Source: Deltaproteobacteria bacterium (lineage in GTDB: Bacteria; Desulfobacterota; Binatia; DP-6). Taken from it: a stretch of DNA of 64,000 bases. The notes under the pieces are model-generated. The model was given only the letters and a program-made list of their open reading frames with translations, was not told the origin of the DNA and did no database searches. Below, piece after piece: positions 16,051 to 23,215 of this stretch. A program made the position numbers and the translations under genes. Every line of letters starts with the position of its first letter. Positions within the stretch are counted from its first letter, which is position 1. The DNA is taken from NCBI GenBank assembly GCA_005879795.1, contig VBKJ01000131.1, forward strand, positions 37,076-101,075. Direction: 5' to 3'.

Positions 16051-18423
16051 TCAGTACTGGAACGGCGCCCCGAACGAGAACAGCACGAGGCTCTTCTGAT
16101 CGTGGGGCTTGGTGTGGAACGGCTTGCCGAGCTCGATGCGCAGCGGGCCGATGGGCGACAGCCAGCGCACCCCGGCCCCGGCCGAGAAGCGGGTCTCGTC
16201 GAGGGTGAAGCCCTCCTCCGCGCTGTAGGCGTTGCCGGCGTCGACGAACAGCACGCCCTTCAACCCGATGCCCTGCACGATCGGGAAGATGACCTCGTTG
16301 TTGACGATCCCCTCCTCGCTGCCGCCGACCGGCGTGGTCGAGATGACGCGCCCGAAGATGTCCTTGCGCGCCTCGCGCGGCCCGAGGGTGCGCGTCTTGA
16401 AGCCGCGGATCGTATCGATCCCCCCCGGGAAGTAGCGCTCGAAGAGCGGCAGCTCGCCGCCGTTGACGCCGCCCTCGCCCATGAAGCCGTAGCCCAGCCT
16501 GCCGCCGAAGGAGTACGTGAAGTCGCCGAGCGCCTTCGAGCGCCAGAAGGTGTGGTACCAGCGCTCGCGCGCCTCGGCCTTCATGAAGCGCTCGCCGCCG
16601 AGACCGGCGACCTCCATGGAGACGTCCTGCAGGGAGCCCGCGGTTGGGTCGAAGGCGTGGTTCAGCGTGTTGCGCGACACGCGGGGCGTCACGCTGCTGA
16701 TCAGGCTCGTGCCCTCCTCGACCCGGATCGAGCGCGTGGCGTCGAGGCCGAGGCCGCTGATCTTGGCCGACTCGATGCGGTAGTCGCTGCCGACGCGCAC
16801 CTCCTCGAGGGGCAGGCCCCAGAGCGAGGTGTAACCCCAGGCCGTGACCGGGTAGGTGAGCTGGGTGCCGAAGCCGGTGCCGCTGCGGTCGAAGTCGTCG
16901 AAGCGAAGCTTCCAGCTGAAGGCGCTCGCCCCCACGGTGAGCGGCGTGTCGCGGAAGTAGGGCTCGGTGAAGGAGAGGACGACGTTGCGCCGGATCGAGC
17001 CGATGTCGCCGGAGAGCTCGAGCCGCTGGCCCCGCCCGAAGAGGTTGTTCTCGACGATGCGCGCGTTGAAGAGGAGCTGGTCGGCCGAGCTGAAGCCGGC
17101 GCCGGCGCTGAAGGCGCCGGTCTGGGCCTCCTTCACGTCCACCACCACCTGCATGCGGTCTTCCTCGGCGGCGCGCCGGGTCGTGATGTTGACGCTCTGG
17201 AAGAAGCCGAGGCGCTGCAGCGCCTCGCGGCTCTTGCGCAGCTTGCTCGCCGAGAACAGCTCCTGCTCCTGGAGGCGCATCTCGCGGCGGATCACCTTGT
17301 CGCGCGTCTTGGTGTTGCCGGTCACCTCGATGCGGTCCACCACCACCGGCTTGCCGCGCTCGACCTTGTAGGTGATGTCGACCCGCTTCTCCTCGGGGCG
17401 CATCTCGGTCTCGGGCTCGACGCTGGCGAAGGCGTAGCCGTCCTCGGAGAGCCGCTCGGTCAGCTTCTGCGTGTCCTCGCGCAGCGCGCTCGCCTTGAAG
17501 ACCTCGCCGGGGGTGATCTGCAGCCCCTGGAGGAGCAGCTTCGTGTCGGTGGGCGTGTTCTCACCCGCCACCGCCACCTCGCCGACCTGGTACTGGTCGC
17601 CCTCGTCGATCTTGACGGTGATGTGGAGGCCGTCGTCGCGGCGCTCGACGCGCGGCTCGTCGACGCGCACCGTGACGTAGCCGTGGTCGTAGTACCAGGC
17701 CGTCAGCCGCTCGACGTCGGTGCGCAGCACCTCCTTGTTGAGCACGCCGGCGCCCGTGATGAAGCCGAGGAGCCACTTCTCCCGCGTCTGCATGACGCCC
17801 CGGAGCTTGCGGGGCGAGAAGGCCTTGTTGCCCTCGAAGGCGACCTCGACGACCTTGACCGGCTCGTGCTCCTCGACCTTGTAGAGGACGTCGACCTCGT
17901 TCTCGCCGACCGGCTCGGTCGAGTAGGTGAGCGTGGCGTCGAGATAGCCCTTCTCGACGTAGAGCTTCTTCCCGGCCTCGAGGCCCTGGCGCGCCTTCTC
18001 GGGGTCGAGGATGGCATGGGCACGGATCTTGAGCGCGGCCTCGAGCTCCTCGCGCTTCACCTTCTTGTTGCCCTCGATCCGGACGCTGCGTACGAGGGGC
18101 CGCTCCTTCACCCGGAAGACGACCTCGACCCGGTTCTCGCCCACCCGCGTGACGTCCGCATCCACCTGGTCGAAGAAGCCCATCTCGTAGACGGAGCGGA
18201 TGTCCCGATCGATGGTGTCCTGGTCGAAGGGCTGGCCCGGCTGCGAGCGCAGATGGACCCGGATGGCGTCCTCCTCGACGCGCAGGTTGCCGGCGACCCC
18301 GACGCGCGCGATCGAGGGCTCGCCCTGCGCGCCGACCGGTACCTCCCCGGCGACCAGCGCCAGCGCCGCCCCGAGCGCGACCCACCGCCTGCGACCGTGC
18401 CTCGCCATCCGGGGCCTTCTCAC
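16051..18423 (-). CDS. bamA: Outer membrane protein assembly factor BamA
   Basis: The 790-residue protein has a signal peptide (hydrophobic WVALGAALALVAG), five POTRA repeats (about residues 35-370; for example VRSVRIEGNKKVKREELEA) and a C-terminal 16-strand barrel. The barrel includes the family segments FPGGIDTIRGFKTRTLGPRE and IGPLRIELGKPFH. BamA inserts beta-barrel proteins into the outer membrane. The first possible start is GTG at 18421-18423, which overlaps the lolD stop (GTGA); an ATG at 18406-18408 would also leave a good signal peptide. It ends in tyrosine, acceptable for a barrel C-terminus. It is followed by its partner chaperone gene skp. Confidence 0.94.
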   Translation of the reverse strand: MRRPRMARHGRRRWVALGAALALVAGEVPVGAQGEPSIARVGVAGNLRVEEDAIRVHLRSQPGQPFDQDTIDRDIRSVYEMGFFDQVDADVTRVGENRVEVVFRVKERPLVRSVRIEGNKKVKREELEAALKIRAHAILDPEKARQGLEAGKKLYVEKGYLDATLTYSTEPVGENEVDVLYKVEEHEPVKVVEVAFEGNKAFSPRKLRGVMQTREKWLLGFITGAGVLNKEVLRTDVERLTAWYYDHGYVTVRVDEPRVERRDDGLHITVKIDEGDQYQVGEVAVAGENTPTDTKLLLQGLQITPGEVFKASALREDTQKLTERLSEDGYAFASVEPETEMRPEEKRVDITYKVERGKPVVVDRIEVTGNTKTRDKVIRREMRLQEQELFSASKLRKSREALQRLGFFQSVNITTRRAAEEDRMQVVVDVKEAQTGAFSAGAGFSSADQLLFNARIVENNLFGRGQRLELSGDIGSIRRNVVLSFTEPYFRDTPLTVGASAFSWKLRFDDFDRSGTGFGTQLTYPVTAWGYTSLWGLPLEEVRVGSDYRIESAKISGLGLDATRSIRVEEGTSLISSVTPRVSRNTLNHAFDPTAGSLQDVSMEVAGLGGERFMKAEARERWYHTFWRSKALGDFTYSFGGRLGYGFMGEGGVNGGELPLFERYFPGGIDTIRGFKTRTLGPREARKDIFGRVISTTPVGGSEEGIVNNEVIFPIVQGIGLKGVLFVDAGNAYSAEEGFTLDETRFSAGAGVRWLSPIGPLRIELGKPFHTKPHDQKSLVLFSFGAPFQY

Positions 18424-19148
18424 GACGTCATGCCGTGGGCCCGCCCGCGCGGCCCCGAGCCCACCTCGTGGAGCGCACCACCCGCCAGGCGGAGCGTCCG
18501 CCCCATCGCCGCCGCCAGGCGGTCGTTGTGGGTGGCAACCACGAGCGCCGCGCCGTGCTCCTGGTTGAGCTCGAGCATGAGCTGCTGGACGTCCTCGCCG
18601 GTGGCCGGGTCCAGGTTGCCGGTCGGCTCGTCGGCGAGGACGAGCCGCGGGCGCAGGACGAGGGCGCGCGCCACCGCCACGCGCTGCTGCTCGCCCCCGG
18701 AGAGCTGCCCGGGCCGGTGCGCGAGCCGCTCCCGGAGCCCGACCCGCTCGAGCAGCTCGGTCGCGCGCGCCCGGGTGGCCGCGTACGGCCGGCGGGCGAT
18801 CAGGCTCGGCAGCATGACATTCTCGAGCGCCGTGAAGTCGCCCAGCAGGTGGTGGAACTGGAAGACGAAGCCGATCTCGCGGTTGCGGAAGACGGCCAGC
18901 TCGGCCTCCGAGCGCGCGAACACGTCCACGCCCTCGAAGAGGATGCGGCCCCCGGTCGGCTGATCGAGCGCCCCGAGGAGGTGGAGGAGCGTCGACTTGC
19001 CCACCCCGGACTCGCCGACGATGGCGATCCGCTCGCCGGCCTCGACCTCCACGTCGAGCCCGGTGAGAACCTGCACGATCGACGGGCCGTCCACGTAGCG
19101 CTTGTCGAGCTGAACCGCCTGCACGAGCGGGGGGAGCTGGCCGGGCAT
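18420..19148 (-). CDS. lolD: Lipoprotein-releasing system ATP-binding protein LolD
   Basis: The 242-residue ABC ATPase has Walker A GESGVGKSTLLHLLGALD, the family-typical FVFQFHHLLGDFTALENVM loop, signature LSGGEQQRVAVARALV, Walker B LVLADEPTGNLD and the switch histidine in VATHND. It powers release of lipoproteins from the inner membrane by the LolC/E complex. The membrane partner is directly upstream with a 6-base gap, so the pair forms a functional unit. Confidence 0.93.
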   Translation of the reverse strand: MPGQLPPLVQAVQLDKRYVDGPSIVQVLTGLDVEVEAGERIAIVGESGVGKSTLLHLLGALDQPTGGRILFEGVDVFARSEAELAVFRNREIGFVFQFHHLLGDFTALENVMLPSLIARRPYAATRARATELLERVGLRERLAHRPGQLSGGEQQRVAVARALVLRPRLVLADEPTGNLDPATGEDVQQLMLELNQEHGAALVVATHNDRLAAAMGRTLRLAGGALHEVGSGPRGRAHGMTS

Positions 19149-19154
19149 CGGGCG

Positions 19155-20417
19155 CTACTCATACCGGATCACCTCGACCGGGACCAGGCTCGCCGCCCGC
19201 CGGGCCGGGGAGAGGGCCGCGACGACGCAGATCGCGATCGAGACCGCCGCCACGACCGCGAAGTTGAGCGGGTCCACCCGCACCGGCAGCGTGGTCACCA
19301 GGAAGACGTCCTTCGGCAGCTCGATGAACTGGTAGCGCGCCAGGAGCCAGCAGCCGACCAGGCCGAGCAGGTTGCCGAGGACGGTGCCCGCGACCCCGAT
19401 CACCGCCCCGTTCAGGATGAAGATGCGGCCGATCGACGCGCTCGAGCCGCCCATCGACTTGAGCACGGCGATGTCGCGCCGCTTCTCCTTCACCACCATG
19501 GTGAGCGTCGCCAGAATATTGAAGGCCGCGACCACCACGATCAGGCAGAGGACGATCCCGTAGACGACCTTCTCGAGCTCGAGCGCGGAGAAGAGGTTGC
19601 GGTTCACCTCCATCCAGTCGCGCGCCCGGTACGGGAAGCCGCCGAGCGCCGCCTCGATCGCGCGCGCGACGGCGCGGGCCCCGTAGACGTCCCGCACCCG
19701 GACCTCGATGCCGGTGACCGCGCCCTTCATGTCGAAGAAGCGCTGCGCGTCGGGGAGCGCCATGTAGGCGAGCGTGGTGTCGTAGTCGAACATGCCCGAG
19801 TCGAAGAGGCCGGCCACCACGAAGCGCTTGATGCGGGGCACGGGCCCCGCCGGCCCCGGCGTGCCGAGCGGCGAGATCAGGTTGACGACGTCGCCCGTGC
19901 CCACCCCGAGCTGGTGGCCGAGCTCCGCCCCGATGAGCAGCCCCGGCAGCTCGACCTTCGTCCCACCCTCCTCCGGCGGCAGCGTGATCGGGCGCGGGCT
20001 CGCGAGCGCGGCGAGCGTGCCGCTCCGGAGATGCCGCTCGAGGTCCACCACCGCCCCCGCGGCCCCGGGGTCGATGCCGCGCACCACCACCCCCGCCGCG
20101 CTCCGCCCGACCGCGAGCATCGCCTGCCCGTAGACGAAGGGCTCGGCGGCGGCCACCCCCGCCACCGCGCGCGTGCGCTCGACCAGCGACGGGTCACCCT
20201 CGAGCGGGCCGCCGTAGCTCACGACCACGATGTGCGGGTTCATGCCGAGGATCTTGTCGCGCAGGTCCTGCTCGAAGCCGGTCATCACCGCGAGCACGAT
20301 GTCGAGCGTGGCCACGCCGATGGTCACGCCGAGGAGGGAGATGAGCGAGATGAGGGAGAGGAAAGTGCGCCGGCGGGCGCGCAGGTAGCGCAGCCCGACG
20401 AACAGCTCCCAGCTCAC
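19155..20417 (-). CDS. lolE: Lipoprotein-releasing system permease LolC/LolE
   Basis: The 420-residue permease starts with the LolC/E signature SWELFVGLRYLRARRR and the first membrane helix FLSLISLISLLGVTIGVATL. A large periplasmic domain (about residues 45-265) follows, then three membrane helices in the C-terminal half, including VVYGIVLCLIVVVAAFNILA and FAVVAAVSIAICVVAALSP, and the ending PVEVIRYE. Only one permease gene is present, so a homodimeric arrangement (LolF-like) is likely. The start is GTG at 20415-20417, overlapping the lysS stop by four bases. Confidence 0.92.
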   Translation of the reverse strand: MSWELFVGLRYLRARRRTFLSLISLISLLGVTIGVATLDIVLAVMTGFEQDLRDKILGMNPHIVVVSYGGPLEGDPSLVERTRAVAGVAAAEPFVYGQAMLAVGRSAAGVVVRGIDPGAAGAVVDLERHLRSGTLAALASPRPITLPPEEGGTKVELPGLLIGAELGHQLGVGTGDVVNLISPLGTPGPAGPVPRIKRFVVAGLFDSGMFDYDTTLAYMALPDAQRFFDMKGAVTGIEVRVRDVYGARAVARAIEAALGGFPYRARDWMEVNRNLFSALELEKVVYGIVLCLIVVVAAFNILATLTMVVKEKRRDIAVLKSMGGSSASIGRIFILNGAVIGVAGTVLGNLLGLVGCWLLARYQFIELPKDVFLVTTLPVRVDPLNFAVVAAVSIAICVVAALSPARRAASLVPVEVIRYE

Positions 20418-21898
20418 GGCGCCCCCTCCGGCCTGAGATGCGGGAAGAGGATGACCTCGCGGATCGAGGTCGCGCCGGTGAGCAGCATGACCAGGCGGTC
20501 GAGGCCGATGCCCTCCCCGGCCGTCGGCGGCATCCCGTACTCGAGCGCACGCACGTAGTCCGCGTCCATGACGTGCGCCTCGGCCCAGCCGGCAGCGCGC
20601 GCGCGGAGCTGCTGCTCGAAGCGCTCGCGCTGATCCTCGGGGTCGTTCAGCTCGGAGAAGGCGTTGGCGATCTCGTGGCGCGCCACGAAGAGCTCGAAGC
20701 GGTCGACGAAGCGCGGGTCGCGGTCGTTGCGGCGCGCGAGCGGCGAGAGCTCGACCGGGAACTGGGTGACGAAGATCGGCTGCACGAGGAGCGGCTCGAC
20801 CACCGCCTCGAAGACCGCCGCGAGGAGATGGCCGGCCGTCGGCTCCGGCGGCATCGCGATGCCGCGGCTCGCCGCGCAGCGCGCCAGGAGCTCGCGGTCG
20901 TGCACGCGCTCGGCCGGCAGCGCGGCGTGCTCGCTCACCAGCTCCGCCATGGTCCGGCGCGGCCAGGGAGGTACCAGGTCGATCGTCTCGCCGCCGTAGT
21001 GGAGGGTCGTCCCGCCCGTCACCTGCTCCGCGAGCCCCACCAGCATCTCCTGGGTGAGCGCCATCAGGTCCTCGTAGGTCGCGTGGGCCTGGTAGAACTC
21101 GAGCATGGTGAACTCGGGGTTGTGGCGCGTGGACACCCCCTCGTTGCGGAAGACGCGCGAGAGCTCGAAGACACGCTCGTAGCCGCCCACGACCAGGCGC
21201 TTCAGGTACAGCTCGGGGGCGATGCGGAGGTAGAGGTCCAGGTCGAGCGCGTTGTGGTGGGTGACGAACGGGCGCGCCGCGGCCCCGCCGGCGATCGCCT
21301 GCATCATCGGGGTCTCGACCTCGAGGTAGCCGCGCGCGACGAGGAAGTCGCGCAGGTAGCGGACGGCGCGCGCGCGCACCTCGAAGATGCGGCGCGCGTC
21401 CGGGTTGACGATCAGGTCGAGGTAGCGCTGCCGGTAGCGCGTCTCCACGTCCTGGAGGCCGTGCCACTTCTCGGGCAGCGGGCGGAGCGCCTTGGCGAGC
21501 AGGCGGAGCTCCGTCGCCTCGAGCGTGAGCTCGCCGGTCCGGGTGCGGAACGGCTGTCCGGCGACGCCGATCACGTCACCCAGGTCGAGCAGGCGGTAGG
21601 TCTCGAAGCCCTCGTCCCCGAGGCGGTCGCGGCGTGCGTGCACCTGGAGCCGCCCCGCCCGGTCCTGCACCTGGAGGAAGCCCGCTCTGCCGAAGTCGCG
21701 CAGCGCCATGACGCGTCCCGCGATCGACAGCGTCCCCGTGCGGGCGAGCTCGGCCTCGCCCAGCGCGGAGAGACGCGCATGCACCTCGGCCGTCGTATGG
21801 TCAGGCCGGAAATCGTTCGGGTACGGGTCGACGCCCCGCTCCCGAAGCGCCTGGAGCTTTTTCCGCCTGACCACGATCTGCTCGTGGTCTTCGGGCAT
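20414..21898 (-). CDS. lysS: Lysyl-tRNA synthetase, class II
   Basis: The 494-residue class II enzyme has an OB-fold anticodon-binding domain (about 55-150) and a catalytic core with motif 1 near VRYLRDFLVARGYLEVETPMM, motif 2 near FELSRVFRNEGVSTRHNPEFT and motif 3 GIGLDRLVMLLTG near the C-terminus. It charges tRNA-Lys. It is the first gene of the envelope super-operon and is followed with a 4-base overlap by the Lol permease, a gene order seen in many delta-type proteobacteria. A candidate promoter lies at 21924-21953. Confidence 0.96.
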   Translation of the reverse strand: MPEDHEQIVVRRKKLQALRERGVDPYPNDFRPDHTTAEVHARLSALGEAELARTGTLSIAGRVMALRDFGRAGFLQVQDRAGRLQVHARRDRLGDEGFETYRLLDLGDVIGVAGQPFRTRTGELTLEATELRLLAKALRPLPEKWHGLQDVETRYRQRYLDLIVNPDARRIFEVRARAVRYLRDFLVARGYLEVETPMMQAIAGGAAARPFVTHHNALDLDLYLRIAPELYLKRLVVGGYERVFELSRVFRNEGVSTRHNPEFTMLEFYQAHATYEDLMALTQEMLVGLAEQVTGGTTLHYGGETIDLVPPWPRRTMAELVSEHAALPAERVHDRELLARCAASRGIAMPPEPTAGHLLAAVFEAVVEPLLVQPIFVTQFPVELSPLARRNDRDPRFVDRFELFVARHEIANAFSELNDPEDQRERFEQQLRARAAGWAEAHVMDADYVRALEYGMPPTAGEGIGLDRLVMLLTGATSIREVILFPHLRPEGAP

Positions 21899-21923
21899 GC
21901 TGCGGACGTCTCGGACTCGAGTG

Positions 21924-21953
21924 TGTTTACTGGCTGAGCCGGGGGTCGGTCAA
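21924..21953 (-). promoter_or_regulatory. Candidate sigma-70 promoter of the lysS-lol-bam-lpx operon
   Basis: On the minus strand TTGACC (21948-21953) is followed after 18 bases by TAAACA (21924-21929), about 25 bases before the lysS start. The -35 box matches the consensus at five of six positions; the -10 box matches only three. This is the only plausible pair I saw in the gap. Confidence 0.4.
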
Positions 21954-22119
21954 ACTACTCCGGGCGCCCGTCCAGTGCTCGGACGCTGCACCTCGGCCTC
22001 AAAACAGCAGGGGCCCCGAGTGCCTTCCTTCTCTCGTCGCGACGCGGTAGGAATGGGCCGCTGGCGCCCGGGCGCCGCTGCGGGCCGAGTATGTGCGCCG
22101 GCCGAAGGAGAAGGCAACC

Positions 22120-23190
22120 GTGGAAGACACGCCACGTTCCATTCCCATCCCTCCGGCCGGCCGGCTCGAGGCCGTTGGCGAGACCTCGGAGACCGTCTTC
22201 ACCTGGGACTACGAGGTGCGCCGGGAAGCGCTGCTCAACCTCTACGAGAAAGGCAAGCGCCTGCAGTGGAACGCCTCGACCGATATCGACTGGTCGATCG
22301 ACGTCGATCCCGAGCGTTTCCCGGACTTCCTGTCGGCCGACGTCGTCAACACGCTCCTCAGCCCACCGCGGAAGCTGGAGGAGAAGGAGTTCGTCCGCCT
22401 GCGCGTGCACCAGCTCGGGTGGATGCTCTCCCAGTTCCTGCACGGCGAGCAGGGGGCGCTGCTCGCGACCGCTCAGATCGTCAACACGGTGCCGTGGCTC
22501 GAGGCCAAGTTTTACGCGGCCAGCCAGGTGATCGACGAGGCGCGTCACGTCGAGGTGTACCGCCGCTATCTGACCGAGAAACTCCCCTTCGCCTTCCCGG
22601 TCAACCCGCATCTCCACACGCTGCTCACGCAGATCATCCGCGACCCGCGTTGGGACGTGACCTACCTCGGCATGCAGATCATGGTGGAGGGGCTCGCGCT
22701 CGCGGCCTTCGGCATGATGCACTTCATGAACCCGCACGAGCATCTGTTGCAGCAGATCACGAGCGCCGTCATGCGTGACGAGGCGCGCCACGTCGCCTTC
22801 GGCGTGCTCTCGCTCGAGGATGTGTACCGCCAGATGACGGCGTCCGAGCTGCGCGAGCGCGAGGACTTCGTCATCGAGGCGGCGCACCTCATGCGGGATC
22901 GGCTCCTCATGCAGGAGGTCTGGGAGCGGCTCGGCTACGACCTCGACGTGTGGACCCGGTGGTCGATCGAGACGCCCTTCATGCAGGCCTTCCGCCAGCT
23001 GCTGTTCTCCAAGATCGTCCCGAACCTCAAGCGGCTCGGCCTCCTCACCCCGCACGTCCGGGAGGCGTTCGCCAAGATCGGGGTACTGCAGTTCGAGGAC
23101 CTGCCCGACTCGACGCAGGACGAGAAGGTGACGGTGCCGCCCGCGCTCGCCGCGCTCTTCCCCCAGCTCGCCGGCCAGGCCGGGTCATGA
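22120..23190 (+). CDS. Ferritin-like diiron protein (putative non-haem diiron oxygenase/oxidase)
   Basis: The 356-residue helical protein carries two copies of the diiron motif DEARH (E140/H143 and E221/H224), each with an upstream glutamate helix (HGEQGALLATAQIV and MVEGLALAAFGMM). This is the ligand pattern of the ribonucleotide reductase R2/AurF/ferritin-like superfamily. Members include oxygenases, N-oxygenases and oxidases; the substrate cannot be named. No signal peptide is seen, so it is cytoplasmic. I chose GTG at 22120 because AAGGAG (22105-22110) lies 9 bases upstream; an earlier GTG at 22093 has no such site. It is transcribed alone, divergent from lysS and convergent with plsB. 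Confidence 0.8.
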   Translation: MEDTPRSIPIPPAGRLEAVGETSETVFTWDYEVRREALLNLYEKGKRLQWNASTDIDWSIDVDPERFPDFLSADVVNTLLSPPRKLEEKEFVRLRVHQLGWMLSQFLHGEQGALLATAQIVNTVPWLEAKFYAASQVIDEARHVEVYRRYLTEKLPFAFPVNPHLHTLLTQIIRDPRWDVTYLGMQIMVEGLALAAFGMMHFMNPHEHLLQQITSAVMRDEARHVAFGVLSLEDVYRQMTASELREREDFVIEAAHLMRDRLLMQEVWERLGYDLDVWTRWSIETPFMQAFRQLLFSKIVPNLKRLGLLTPHVREAFAKIGVLQFEDLPDSTQDEKVTVPPALAALFPQLAGQAGS

Positions 23191-23215
23191 TCGCGAGCCG
23201 GTCCGGCTGCTGTCC

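Noticed and set aside
14551..18963. A 1470-codon open frame on the plus strand
   Set aside because: Antisense to fabZ-lpxA, skp, bamA and lolD. High GC content removes stop codons from shadow frames.
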